Below, piece after piece: positions 23,914-31,919 of a stretch of 31,939 nt of DNA. The stretch is from an uncultured Eubacteriales bacterium. Lineage in GTDB: Bacteria; Bacillota; Clostridia; Oscillospirales; Acutalibacteraceae. The stretch spans positions 1 through 31,939 of the forward strand of contig CAKSKA010000016.1 of NCBI GenBank assembly GCA_934464615.1, given 5' to 3'. The first letter of the stretch is position 1. The number at the start of each line of letters is the position of its first letter. A program made the position numbers and the translations under genes. The notes beneath the pieces are model-generated. The model saw only the letters and a list, made by a program, of their open reading frames with translations. It was not told the DNA's origin and ran no database searches.

Positions 23914-24396
23914 TTAAAGTATTTCGTAAGCCAAACGCTCGGTTGTGTCGACAGTGTATATAATACCGCATTCGGTAAATCCGCATTTTTTAATTAAATG
24001 CTGCATTACCTTGTTATTTTTGTGCGTATCTATGCGTAGGTGGTTTATTTTGCTGCGGCAAAATGCTACTGTGTTAACCATTATATTATTAACGGTGCCG
24101 TCGGATGCCAGACGGTGTATTGTTCCGTATGGTGCATCCGACATCCAGCTACCGTTCTTTATTACTTTGTAAGTGGGATCTTCACCTATAATAAAGGCAA
24201 ATACACCGTGTATTTCTCCGTCGCCTTCAATAACGTAGAGTACTCCGTCTTGTATATCCTTTTTTATTATGCTGATTTCGGGATATGTCGGTCCCCACTG
24301 CGTTGCATTTCCGTTATCTGCCATAAACTGACGCGCGGCCGCGTATACCTTTTCGATTTTTTCGGTATCCTTAATATCTGCCTTGCGAATTATCAA
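23914..24396 (-). CDS. GNAT-family N-acetyltransferase
   Basis: The protein begins IIRKADIKDTEKIEKVYAAARQFM and carries HGVFAFIIGEDPTYK, LASDGTVNNIMV and LRIDTHKNNKVMQHLIKKCGFTECGI, the acetyl-CoA fold with the usual last beta-strand pattern (GFTECG). The substrate is unknown. The ORF is open to 24441, but TTG at 24396 has AGGTGA five bases upstream and gives a 160-residue domain with no extra tail, so I prefer it. It is the first gene of the ung operon. A promoter with TG-extended TATACT lies 19 bases upstream. Confidence 0.85.
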   Translation of the reverse strand: MIIRKADIKDTEKIEKVYAAARQFMADNGNATQWGPTYPEISIIKKDIQDGVLYVIEGDGEIHGVFAFIIGEDPTYKVIKNGSWMSDAPYGTIHRLASDGTVNNIMVNTVAFCRSKINHLRIDTHKNNKVMQHLIKKCGFTECGIIYTVDTTERLAYEIL

Positions 24397-24414
24397 CAGA
24401 ATCACCTCTGATTG

Positions 24415-24443
24415 AGTATACCACAAAGCAAAAAATATCACAA
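24415..24443 (-). promoter_or_regulatory. Promoter of the GNAT-ung operon
   Basis: On the minus strand TTGTGA (24438-24443) and TATACT (24415-24420) are 17 bases apart, with TG one base before the -10. It lies in the short gap after the collagen-like gene. Confidence 0.65.
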
Positions 24444-24474
24444 TAGTAGATTGTTTTGTTTATTCTGTACCGAA

Positions 24475-25851
24475 TTATTCGGTTGCAGGGACTTCATAAC
24501 TTACATCGTATTCGCTCCATTGTACCCTGACCGATGTGCGTGCGCCGCCGTTTGAAATAAAGGAGTTGACTTCGCATAAAGACCACAATTTTGTAGTCGG
24601 ATCCTGCTGACGTATTTTAATGCTGTGCGTTTCCTGTGACTGACTGTAAACAAGGTCGTCAAGCACAGTCCGTCCCGAAATAATCGTATTGTCAAATGTT
24701 TGCGCTTCTGCAGTGCCGCTGTTGTAAATGGTTGTTCTGCGCATATCCGTTAAAACGGAAACAGCGGTGTCTTTCGGGGCAATGCTTATTCTCAACGCGC
24801 TCGATGAGGTCGTCTGATACGTAAGCACAAGATTTTTAAGGGTTATTTTCAGTGCGCTGTTTGTAGCGGAAATGTTTGCATGGTATTCGTCGTATGGTGC
24901 AAAAAGGTTAGGGGTGGTTATATCCTGTTCGGTTGTTTTAAAGTTTAATTTGTAGCTTATAGGATTGCTCTCGGCAACTGTGATTGTAGGTGTTTCTCCG
25001 TTTTCTCCCTTTTCACCCTGAATACCTTGCTCACCTTTTTCACCGGTATCGCCTTTGTCACCCTTAGGCCCTTGTATACCTTGCTCGCCTTGCGGACCTT
25101 GGGCACCTGTATCACCCTTTTCTCCGGTGTCTCCTTTGTCGCCCTTAGGCCCTTGTATGCCTTGTTCACCCTGCGGCCCTTGAGCGCCTGTATCACCCTT
25201 TTCGCCGGTGTCTCCTTTGTCGCCCTTAGGCCCTTGTATGCCTTGTTCACCCTGCGGACCTTGAGCGCCTGTATCACCCTTTTCACCGGTGTCTCCTTTG
25301 TCGCCCTTAGGTCCTTGTATACCTTGCTCACCCTGCGGGCCGGGGCAACCTTTGTCACCCTGAACTCCCTGCGGGCCTATTTCACCCTGAACACCCTGTT
25401 CGCCTATAGGTCCTTGCTCACCGGCAGGTCCGCGTTCGCCTTTTTCGCCACGCTCGCCCTTCGGGCCGATAGGACCTTGAGGGCCCATATCTCCTTTGGG
25501 ACCAATCGGACCGCGGTCGCCCTTAGGACCTATAGGTCCGGGATTTCCCTGAATACCCTGAAGTCCCATATTGCCTTGATCACCTTTAGGTCCTGTATCT
25601 CCGCGTACACCTTGCGGACCTCTCGGTCCCATAGGTCCGACAGGACCGCGCGGACCAACAGGACCGATACAACCCTGTTCGCCTTTAACACCTCTCGGTC
25701 CCATAGGACCTCGTTCTCCTCTTATTCCTTGCTCACCGCGCGGACCTTCCGGCCCCATGGGGCCGGAAGGTCCTTGAATGGTAACATATGTTCCGTATTC
25801 ATCCGACTGACAGCACCCCCGTGCCGTGTAATTGCTTGTATAATAATTCAT
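24475..25851 (-). CDS. Collagen-like Gly-X-Y repeat protein
   Basis: A short N-terminus with a Cys-Cys pair (residues 13-14) leads to a continuous Gly-X-Y region (about residues 27 to 285), followed by a 170-residue C-terminal domain rich in beta-strand (ESNPISYKLNFKT; LRISIAPKDTAVSVL; VRVQWSEYDVSYE). The repeat includes four nearly identical copies of an 81-bp unit. Collagen-like proteins of Bacillota often lie on spore coats or cell surfaces and trimerise through the C-terminal domain. No signal peptide is visible, which would fit a spore-coat or exosporium protein made in the mother cell, but this is inference. AAGGAG is eight bases from the ATG. Confidence 0.9.
   Translation of the reverse strand: MNYYTSNYTARGCCQSDEYGTYVTIQGPSGPMGPEGPRGEQGIRGERGPMGPRGVKGEQGCIGPVGPRGPVGPMGPRGPQGVRGDTGPKGDQGNMGLQGIQGNPGPIGPKGDRGPIGPKGDMGPQGPIGPKGERGEKGERGPAGEQGPIGEQGVQGEIGPQGVQGDKGCPGPQGEQGIQGPKGDKGDTGEKGDTGAQGPQGEQGIQGPKGDKGDTGEKGDTGAQGPQGEQGIQGPKGDKGDTGEKGDTGAQGPQGEQGIQGPKGDKGDTGEKGEQGIQGEKGENGETPTITVAESNPISYKLNFKTTEQDITTPNLFAPYDEYHANISATNSALKITLKNLVLTYQTTSSSALRISIAPKDTAVSVLTDMRRTTIYNSGTAEAQTFDNTIISGRTVLDDLVYSQSQETHSIKIRQQDPTTKLWSLCEVNSFISNGGARTSVRVQWSEYDVSYEVPATE
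25030..25350 (-). repeat. Four tandem 81-bp repeats in the collagen-like gene
   Basis: The motif CCGGT at the same phase recurs at 25043, 25124, 25205 and 25286, exactly 81 bases apart, with few substitutions between copies. Each copy encodes 27 residues (nine Gly-X-Y triplets). Confidence 0.9.
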
Positions 25852-25885
25852 ATATGAATCTCCTTATAAAAATTGTATTTATACC

Positions 25886-25914
25886 ATAATATGCATTTAA
25901 CAAAATGTTGGCAA
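25886..25914 (-). promoter_or_regulatory. Promoter of the collagen-like gene
   Basis: On the minus strand TTGCCA (25909-25914) and TATTAT (25886-25891) are 17 bases apart, upstream of the ATG at 25851. A sporulation sigma factor could instead be used; I cannot decide from the sequence. Confidence 0.5.
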
Positions 25915-26010
25915 ATTATTACGGGAGACTCTTATGTTAAAACAGCACGGTAAGTGTTGATATTGTAAGTTGCAAATAACGTAATAAATGTAAATTACTT
26001 GATTTATAGA

Positions 26011-26030
26011 GCCAAAATAATGCCACGAAA
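26011..26030 (+). repeat. Left copy of the direct repeat bordering the defence island
   Basis: Twenty bases, GCCAAAATAATGCCACGAAA, occur here and again at 31920-31939, the last 20 bases of the window. The bases just before the two copies differ. The right copy cannot be followed further because the window ends. Confidence 0.85.
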
Positions 26031-26039
26031 ATAAAAAAT

Positions 26040-26076
26040 CACCCTGAAAGCCGCTTAAATAAAGGCTTTCAGGGTG
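26040..26076 (-). terminator. Intrinsic terminator at the left edge of the defence island
   Basis: A 13-bp stem (26040-26052 with 26064-26076), loop of 11 bases, is followed on the minus strand by a U-run from the A-run at 26034-26038. It would end transcription coming from the right, either the defence operon or an original gene whose last codons lie at 26085-26099. Confidence 0.85.
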
Positions 26077-26084
26077 TTACTATA

Positions 26085-26099
26085 TTATTCCCACTCGAC
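26085..26099 (-). pseudogene. Possible 3' stub of guaA (last codons)
   Basis: On the minus strand GTCGAGTGGGAATAA encodes V-E-W-E-stop, matching the near-invariant IEWE or VEWE end of GMP synthase. A stop codon lies in frame directly before it, so only the end remains. The guaA 3' end is a known insertion point for genomic islands. Five codons are little evidence. Confidence 0.4.
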
Positions 26100-26199
26100 T
26101 TAGAGGAAGTTAACCAAGGTGTTTTTTCTTAATTTATCGTGAGTATATTTCTCGAATTTCACAATTTTTCGTGCCGTGATTTGTTTTGCAAAAGTTTTT

Positions 26200-26217
26200 G
26201 TACTCAAATTGTACTCA
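26200..26217. repeat. Paired direct repeats near the island edge
   Basis: GTACTCA occurs at 26200-26206 and 26211-26217, one helical turn (11 bases) apart. Short direct repeats next to an attachment site resemble arm sites bound by tyrosine recombinases. The rest of 26100-26199 holds no clear feature. Confidence 0.3.
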
Positions 26218-26222
26218 TTAAA

Positions 26223-27953
26223 TCAACCTTCAATAATGTTTTCATACATAATTTGTGCAATTTTTTCAGTCCGTTCTTCGATTAATTTCTCATTCCATTT
26301 TTCTCCATTTTGATATTCTTGAACAAACTGTTTAACTGTTGCATACTGAGAATCACTATATTTAGTAATCTTTGTTTTAAAATCTTTATCCTGTAATTCG
26401 TTGTTGAGTTTTTCGCCCAGCGGAATAAGGTTTCCAACCATTCCTATAAACTGATTACCTGTAGACTCAGGAAGTATGTGTTCAATAGTAAATGAATTTG
26501 GCTTTAACTCATCATTTGCATAAAACACCTCTAATTTTTTTAAAATATATTGAACTAATTTTTTGTCTTTTTCTCGTTGCGATGTATATATTATTGATTT
26601 AAAATGACTTTCAAAAACATTGTATTCTGGAATAGATTTTTTTAAATCAATTATTAGATTATTTATACAATCTGCACTTTCTTCTTTACTATTACATTCT
26701 CTTAGCTTTCTTGCGTAAGCGGAGTATCTACGTTCCAAACCTGAAGGTCTACTTGAGCATACGGCCGTGAAAATAAAATGATAATATTCTAAATATGTAA
26801 GAACTTTTTTATAATTTTTATGAGAAATAACATCTCTCTTTTTTGCGTCAAATAAAGAAAGAAGGAATATTCTTACCTGTGTTGTATTAAATATATTTAA
26901 CGCATTTAAAGTAGTGTAAATTGATAAATCTTCAGGTTGCATCCACTTTTTTATATTTGGCGAAACAATTTCCGAATAATCATTTGCGGCACTTTCCATA
27001 TCGTCAACCAATGAAGAATATGCTGCGATTGTTTTTGGAATGTATTTTTCAAAATTTGCAACTAATTTTCTTGATGTAGATAAGCAATACTTAGATAGCC
27101 AGTAATGTCTATAAAAAGTATTAAAATCAGTATTATCGCATTTTTTAATTTCATTCTTCATTTTAACCCATTTTTCAGAAGCAATGTCAAGCGGTTCTTC
27201 TTCTGTTAAAATACTAAAAATTGAATTTTTTATTATATCTATGGGTGACAGATCTTTCCCCTTTGCATTTAATACTTCAAATATTACATATGCATCGTCA
27301 AAAGATTTAACAGTAACATAAATTACTTTACACTTCAAAATTTGATCTCTAAATGCCTTTAATGCATCAATATAGGTTATTTGTCCCATTCCCGAATTTC
27401 TCTCTCTAATGGCTTTTAACAAGGCACTTTCTTTTAATTGTCTATCAAAGAAATTGTAGGCATATAACAATCTTTTTTCTTCCACACTTTGAGGTATTGC
27501 TGAAAAATTAATTTCTTTCTTTTGTATCCTTTGTTGAAAAAACGGTTTTGGATTTTCATTGACTAATTTTGCATATGGATTACCATCATTATCCTCACCT
27601 AATACATTAAGATGTGTTATTTGACTAAGTCTTTCTTCTTTAATTTCCTTGAATTTTTGTGCTAATACTGCAAAAGCAATCGTAAATGTTGTTAATCTTT
27701 GCTGTCCATCAACAACATATCTTTCCATCTTAGTTGTATCATCATCATCACCAACCAAAACCAAAGATCCAATAAAATATTCATTCGTACACAATTTATC
27801 ATTCGAGTAAATTATATTATCAATTAAGTCATCATAAATTTCCGATAATTCTTCCAATTCCCACGAAAATTCCCTTTGAAATCTTGGGATTACATACTTT
27901 CTTTGTAGCCTTAATACGTCATCGATACTCTTGGGTGTAGCTTTTAATTCCAT
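26223..27953 (-). CDS. DUF262/DUF1524 protein (GmrSD-like nuclease)
   Basis: The N-terminal DUF262 domain has IPRFQREFSW (22-31) and DGQQRLTT (82-89), the ParB/sulfiredoxin-like NTP-binding signature. The C-terminal DUF1524 region carries the His-Asn HNH-type motif (FTIEHILPES and GNLIPLGEKLNN). This two-domain layout is shared with GmrSD, which cuts modified phage DNA, and with SspE-type defence proteins. Whether this one senses modified DNA is inferred. At 576 residues it is of normal single-chain size. It is the last gene of the defence operon, 13 bases after the methyltransferase gene. Confidence 0.85.
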   Translation of the reverse strand: MELKATPKSIDDVLRLQRKYVIPRFQREFSWELEELSEIYDDLIDNIIYSNDKLCTNEYFIGSLVLVGDDDDTTKMERYVVDGQQRLTTFTIAFAVLAQKFKEIKEERLSQITHLNVLGEDNDGNPYAKLVNENPKPFFQQRIQKKEINFSAIPQSVEEKRLLYAYNFFDRQLKESALLKAIRERNSGMGQITYIDALKAFRDQILKCKVIYVTVKSFDDAYVIFEVLNAKGKDLSPIDIIKNSIFSILTEEEPLDIASEKWVKMKNEIKKCDNTDFNTFYRHYWLSKYCLSTSRKLVANFEKYIPKTIAAYSSLVDDMESAANDYSEIVSPNIKKWMQPEDLSIYTTLNALNIFNTTQVRIFLLSLFDAKKRDVISHKNYKKVLTYLEYYHFIFTAVCSSRPSGLERRYSAYARKLRECNSKEESADCINNLIIDLKKSIPEYNVFESHFKSIIYTSQREKDKKLVQYILKKLEVFYANDELKPNSFTIEHILPESTGNQFIGMVGNLIPLGEKLNNELQDKDFKTKITKYSDSQYATVKQFVQEYQNGEKWNEKLIEERTEKIAQIMYENIIEG

Positions 27954-27966
27954 AAATTATCCTCCG

Positions 27967-28716
27967 TTACTTTCTAAATAAAAATAAATACTCGTGTGCT
28001 ATAAGTAAAAAATTATATTTTACGCTATTTGTTTTCCAATATCCTGTAGCTTTGCAGTTATGCTGCTCTTTGATAATCAATTCTTTAAGAGTAAATCCGG
28101 CATCTTGGAAAATTTTCATAACATCAAAAGACATTGGTATCATACAACCCTTTTGTCTTGTATCACCCATAAGAACTGCACAGAACTTACCCTTTTTAAG
28201 CACACGATGACTTTCTGCCGCAACCTTTTTCATTTCTTCAAGAAAATCTTTCACTTTAAGATGCGATAAATCTTCTTCAATATCTTCGCTGTATTTGATG
28301 ATATCGGCATATGGTGGGTGAGTACAAATAATGTCAATGCTCTCGTCTGAAAGAAAATCTAAATTTCTTGCATCGCCCTTACGGATATAAACTTTTCCGT
28401 TTGCACCCTCGTGTTCAAATGCGGTTTTTTCCTTACAACGAGCAAGAGCAACATCGTTAACATCTACACCAATAATGTTCCTGTTTAGTAGCTTCGCTTC
28501 TACAAGGGTAGTTCCACCACCCGCGAACTGATCAAGAACCAAGTCATTCTCTTTTGAATAGCGGAGCAGAATGTTTCGGGGGATATATGGAGACCAATTA
28601 CCACGCCACTTTGCATCGTGGGTTGCCCAATCGCCACGTTTCGGAAAAGACCAATGTGTTGTCATTTCCAGTTCAAAATCATCAGGTTCCCATTTTGTAA
28701 TCTTTTTTGCTGTCAT
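27967..28716 (-). CDS. DNA amino-methyltransferase (N4-cytosine or N6-adenine)
   Basis: SAM motif LDQFAGGGTT (61-70) is followed by the catalytic motif THPPY (132-136), with VGVDV-like acidic strand IIGVDVND between. The order, SAM motif before catalytic motif, and the H-P-P-Y variant point to an N4/N6 amino-methyltransferase of the N6_N4_Mtase group. The target base and site are unknown. It lies three bases after the HARE-HTH nuclease gene, so it may protect against that enzyme rather than DpnII. It has 249 residues and no visible target-recognition insert. Confidence 0.82.
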   Translation of the reverse strand: MTAKKITKWEPDDFELEMTTHWSFPKRGDWATHDAKWRGNWSPYIPRNILLRYSKENDLVLDQFAGGGTTLVEAKLLNRNIIGVDVNDVALARCKEKTAFEHEGANGKVYIRKGDARNLDFLSDESIDIICTHPPYADIIKYSEDIEEDLSHLKVKDFLEEMKKVAAESHRVLKKGKFCAVLMGDTRQKGCMIPMSFDVMKIFQDAGFTLKELIIKEQHNCKATGYWKTNSVKYNFLLIAHEYLFLFRK

Positions 28717-28719
28717 ATT

Positions 28720-29667
28720 TTATTCCTCTAACATAAGTAATCCTTTTTGAGACAGATAGCTTATATATTCGTCATCTTCAAGAACAACATCATATGTACC
28801 ACGAACATTAGAAACAGTTATATCCTGAACCACATGTTTTACAAAATCAGAGAAATCATTATTTTCTTCAACCAATCTATTAACCGTTTCCCAATCTATT
28901 TTTTCTTTTGTTTTGGCTGGTAATAAAATTTCGCTTTGTTCTATATGTTCGACACTAAGCTTTATAAAACCAATTCCAAAAGCATTATTCAATCTTTGCA
29001 TTTCATCAGTAAATTCTGATTCGTCAGAAAACTTTACAGCAACTAAATAGCCTTCATTAGCCCATGTTGAATTAGAAACAGCCTGGAAGAAGCATTCTCT
29101 AAGATTATTAAAATCAATTTCTTTTTTTAGTTCAAAAGAAAATATCTGAGCTGCACTTTCATTAAGCGAATTAATAATATCCAATGTGTTTCGATTATAA
29201 TCTTCAAACGGAAAATGTACTCCTACCATATCGGGATGTAGCCATTTGTTTCTTCCTTTTGTTTTATTTGAAGATTTTTCATGATATATAGTTTTTGAAT
29301 AGCACCTAAAATGTTCATCCGAAAAAACGAACTTTGCCAAAAGCGGATGCAAATCTCTTTCTTTATAAGACCTTACTTTCTTCTCATATTTAGTATTGTT
29401 ATTTGAAACATATGATTTACTTTTTAATCCAAATTTGGCTGGTCGGGAACTTACTTTGATTAAATCAGACTCAACATTAAATTCTCTTTGCTTTTTTAAA
29501 TCAACATATATTTTCGCTTCAATGGTTTTCCACGGTGTCTTTCCACTACTACGAACTAAGTCAGCCTGCCCTGATACTTCTGCATTATTCCATATTTCAC
29601 TTGCAGTTAGCGGAACATCAGACTTTTCGAGAACATCCCTTATTAAACTATCAAATGTATATTTCAT
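28720..29667 (-). CDS. HARE-HTH protein with PD-(D/E)XK nuclease-like domain
   Basis: Residues 1-82 match the HARE-HTH winged-helix domain (LTASEIWNNAEVSGQAD; SGKTPWKTIEAKIYVDL; RPAKFGL), which is fused to restriction enzymes in bacteria. The remainder has HPDMVG (144-149) followed by FELKKEI (178-184), giving Asp146 and Glu179-Lys181 in the order of the PD-(D/E)XK fold. It is therefore a likely restriction endonuclease of COG2958 type. Its start overlaps the DpnII stop by one base (TAATG). The partner is probably the methyltransferase encoded next. Confidence 0.75.
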   Translation of the reverse strand: MKYTFDSLIRDVLEKSDVPLTASEIWNNAEVSGQADLVRSSGKTPWKTIEAKIYVDLKKQREFNVESDLIKVSSRPAKFGLKSKSYVSNNNTKYEKKVRSYKERDLHPLLAKFVFSDEHFRCYSKTIYHEKSSNKTKGRNKWLHPDMVGVHFPFEDYNRNTLDIINSLNESAAQIFSFELKKEIDFNNLRECFFQAVSNSTWANEGYLVAVKFSDESEFTDEMQRLNNAFGIGFIKLSVEHIEQSEILLPAKTKEKIDWETVNRLVEENNDFSDFVKHVVQDITVSNVRGTYDVVLEDDEYISYLSQKGLLMLEE

Positions 29668-30530
29668 TATTCAAACACCTCTGTAATTATGCCATTTTCC
29701 AAATCTTTAATGTTGTAAATGTGTTCCATAACATCAAAGGTTTCTTCAAGATTATGTCGAGCACTTGTCCAACCTTTTCCGTCTGTAAACCAAACAAAAG
29801 TAAAATCATCAATTCCTTCGGTTTCCCACGCAAGAGTTTTATAACTACGTGCAGTTTCGTTCAGTTTACTGCCACCACTTCCGTAAAAATTGGTTTCGAT
29901 ACCGTAAATCATATTAGGTGTCTTAACAACAAAATCAAAGCGTTTTTCCATCTTACCTTGATTAGAAATAGCCGATAAGTCTATATTCCATTTGTCTGTG
30001 ATTTGGTGAATATACATTTCTTTGAAGTAATTAACACCTTTTACGAAACCTGATTTTTTGATAAAACTTTCAACTAAGTCTTCCATTAAATGACCGCCAC
30101 GATTTTTGCGCCCGTTTGAGTCAAGACCTGTTTCAACGCCTGTTGCATAGTCGACAAGATTATTAATGATATGATTTCCCACCAAATCGAAAAGACCTGT
30201 TTTACGCATAAAGATCTTATATTGCTCAACAGAAAGATTAGGCTTTTTAAAGTTATATGTATAGTCTCCATCACCGTCAATTGCATATATTTCATTTGAC
30301 CTAACCGCCAAAAGCAGAGGTATGCATTTTAAAGTTTCCGGATATTTATTTATCAATTTTTCAAAATCTTCTTCAATATTCTTAGAACCAATAAGCGAAT
30401 TTAAAATATTAATTTCAACCTTAATATTATCAACATTACTATGAACCTTTTCAAAATCTATGTAATAACCGTAGTCTGCAATACTATCACGAAAACCTGA
30501 TAACCATTCGCTAAAATCTCTATTATTCAT
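29667..30530 (-). CDS. DpnII-family type II restriction endonuclease (GATC)
   Basis: Family motifs are evident: GRKNRGGHLMED (140-151), FDFVV (198-202), GIETNFYGSGGSKLNET (210-226) and the late WFTDGKGW. Relatives such as DpnII and MboI cut unmethylated GATC. Catalytic residues are probably Glu150, Asp199 and Glu212. At 287 residues it is of expected size. It follows the Dam-type methylase by 11 bases, so the pair is a complete type II system. The cut site is inferred from the family. Confidence 0.92.
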   Translation of the reverse strand: MNNRDFSEWLSGFRDSIADYGYYIDFEKVHSNVDNIKVEINILNSLIGSKNIEEDFEKLINKYPETLKCIPLLLAVRSNEIYAIDGDGDYTYNFKKPNLSVEQYKIFMRKTGLFDLVGNHIINNLVDYATGVETGLDSNGRKNRGGHLMEDLVESFIKKSGFVKGVNYFKEMYIHQITDKWNIDLSAISNQGKMEKRFDFVVKTPNMIYGIETNFYGSGGSKLNETARSYKTLAWETEGIDDFTFVWFTDGKGWTSARHNLEETFDVMEHIYNIKDLENGIITEVFE

Positions 30531-30541
30531 TTCTAATCTCC

Positions 30542-31612
30542 TTAAAAATTACTGATAAGCAATTCCTTAATTTTTCCTCTTTCTTTACTATTACAGTTAA
30601 TCATTCGAGTTGCTTCAACTCGCTTAATTTTATGTGCAGAATAGATATTATCAAAGAAATCATCGTCTGTGTTTGAGTTCTTCGGATCAGAATTACTGAT
30701 TACAATTTTGGCACCTTTTTTATTCATATCTTCAACAAATTGTGCAAGTTCAATCTGTGCGTCATCATTAAATAAGTTTTCAGTGTATGCAGTAAAACTT
30801 GCTGTGTCTGTAATAGGTCTGTATGGAGGATCAAAATAAACAAAGGTATTTTCGTCAATAAAGTCAGCAGACTCTCTGTAATCTCCACATGCAATAGTAA
30901 CTTTTTGCAATTTTTTTGATACTGCCCTAAGATTGTTTCCATCACAAATAATCGGATTTTTGTATGCCCCCATAGGAACATTAAAAAGTCCTTTTTTGTT
31001 TACTCGGAACAGACCGTTGAAACAAGTTTTATTAAGGAAAATCATCAATGCTGCTTTTTCAATATTGATATTCTCATTTCCGTTGACTTTTAAATAATTG
31101 AAATGCTCACGCTTATTCGTATAATACTTTTTGCGCTCGTCCGTATTTAGAGAAATAAAATCGTCCTGCAAGTGTAGTAGCATTTCTATCAAAGCATCAA
31201 TATCGTCCCGGATAATACGATACGTATTGATGAGTTCGGCATTAATATCGCTGATATAAACTTTCTCTAAATCGTACTTGCTAAGAATATCAAATAAAAC
31301 TGCGCCGCCACCAACAAATGGTTCAGCGTATTTTGTAATTATTTCACTATCAAAAGGATAATAATGTTCAATCTCTTTAAGGAGCTGACCTTTACCACCT
31401 GCCCACTTCAAAAAAGGCTTAACTGCTTTTTCTTCAGTCCTACTGTATCTTGTACTTCTTGCATCTACCGGTTTCTCTGCCGAAGTAGGTATAATCCACA
31501 TATTACCCACCATAGTTGCTTCAGCAATTCTTTGCTCAGAACACAGAACAGCTACTCTTCTTTGAGAAATGCCCCACTTGTTTGCGGCTTCTCTTGCGGA
31601 CATATATTCCAT
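30542..31612 (-). CDS. HTH-Dam fusion: adenine methyltransferase of the DpnII-type system
   Basis: Residues 1-55 form a helix-turn-helix of the excisionase/MerR-like kind (MSAREAANKWGISQRRVAVL, then a winged GNMWIIPTSA). From residue 65 a D12-class Dam enzyme follows: KPFLKWAGGKG (65-75), EPFVGGG (97-103) and DPPY (261-264). It would methylate adenine in GATC. DpnM-type enzymes usually lack the N-terminal domain, so it may also repress its own operon. GGAGGG lies about five bases from the ATG. The first ATG fits better than the one three codons later. It is the promoter-proximal gene of the operon. Confidence 0.92.
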   Translation of the reverse strand: MEYMSAREAANKWGISQRRVAVLCSEQRIAEATMVGNMWIIPTSAEKPVDARSTRYSRTEEKAVKPFLKWAGGKGQLLKEIEHYYPFDSEIITKYAEPFVGGGAVLFDILSKYDLEKVYISDINAELINTYRIIRDDIDALIEMLLHLQDDFISLNTDERKKYYTNKREHFNYLKVNGNENINIEKAALMIFLNKTCFNGLFRVNKKGLFNVPMGAYKNPIICDGNNLRAVSKKLQKVTIACGDYRESADFIDENTFVYFDPPYRPITDTASFTAYTENLFNDDAQIELAQFVEDMNKKGAKIVISNSDPKNSNTDDDFFDNIYSAHKIKRVEATRMINCNSKERGKIKELLISNF

Positions 31613-31651
31613 AATAGCCCTCCGATAATTATTTTTACATGGCGTAAGTAT

Positions 31652-31680
31652 ATTATATTCTAAATCGCGAATAATAGCAA
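31652..31680 (-). promoter_or_regulatory. Promoter of the defence operon
   Basis: On the minus strand TTGCTA (31675-31680) and TATAAT (31652-31657) are 17 bases apart, 40 bases upstream of the HTH-Dam start. Confidence 0.65.
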
Positions 31681-31688
31681 TATCATTT

Positions 31689-31743
31689 TAAAATATGATT
31701 GTAAATTTTACATCAATAGTAAATATGACTATATCATATTTTA
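31689..31743. promoter_or_regulatory. Operator-like inverted repeats upstream of the defence operon
   Basis: TAAAATATGAT (31689-31699) and its perfect inverse at 31733-31743 are separated by 33 bases. TGTAAATTTTACA (31700-31712) inside is itself a dyad, and AAATATGACT at 31721-31730 is a direct copy of the first arm. They lie eight bases beyond the -35. The rest of 31613-31939 shows only the promoter and the terminal repeat. Confidence 0.5.
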
Positions 31744-31919
31744 CAATGCGGCTAATTCATATTTAATGGTGAGTAGATTGCGTTGGTGCTGGGCTTATAT
31801 AAAGAAGGTGCATTGTTGTGTTAAAAATTTCGCCCAGTGACTCTAAACCCGACATTGTATGTGTATGGATGATATGATACCCAAAAGCTTGTAATGTGTG
31901 TAACATCGAAAATTTTAAT

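Larger units (their letters stand above)
26100..31919 (-). mobile_element. Defence island: DpnII-type R-M with extra nuclease, methyltransferase and DUF262 genes
   Basis: Five minus-strand genes with gaps of no more than 13 bases form one operon between direct repeats (26011-26030 and 31920-31939). The base composition is visibly more AT-rich and the codon use different from neighbours, indicating transfer. No integrase is visible. Insertion with target duplication, known for R-M genes, or loss of a recombinase would both explain this. Confidence 0.75.

Noticed and set aside
24444..24474. Terminator after the collagen-like gene
   Set aside because: Only a 5-bp stem (ACAAT/ATTGT) can be drawn, overlapping the -35 of the next promoter; too weak to claim.
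25030..25350. CRISPR array
   Set aside because: The regular repeats have no unique spacers and lie in phase with the collagen codons.
25027..25857. Plus-strand 276-codon open frame opposite the collagen-like gene
   Set aside because: It is a repetitive antisense shadow of the Gly-X-Y codons, has no ribosome site, and encodes a low-complexity Leu/Thr/Phe sequence.
31744..31919. Small gene at the right edge of the island
   Set aside because: No frame with a ribosome site and reasonable length was found.
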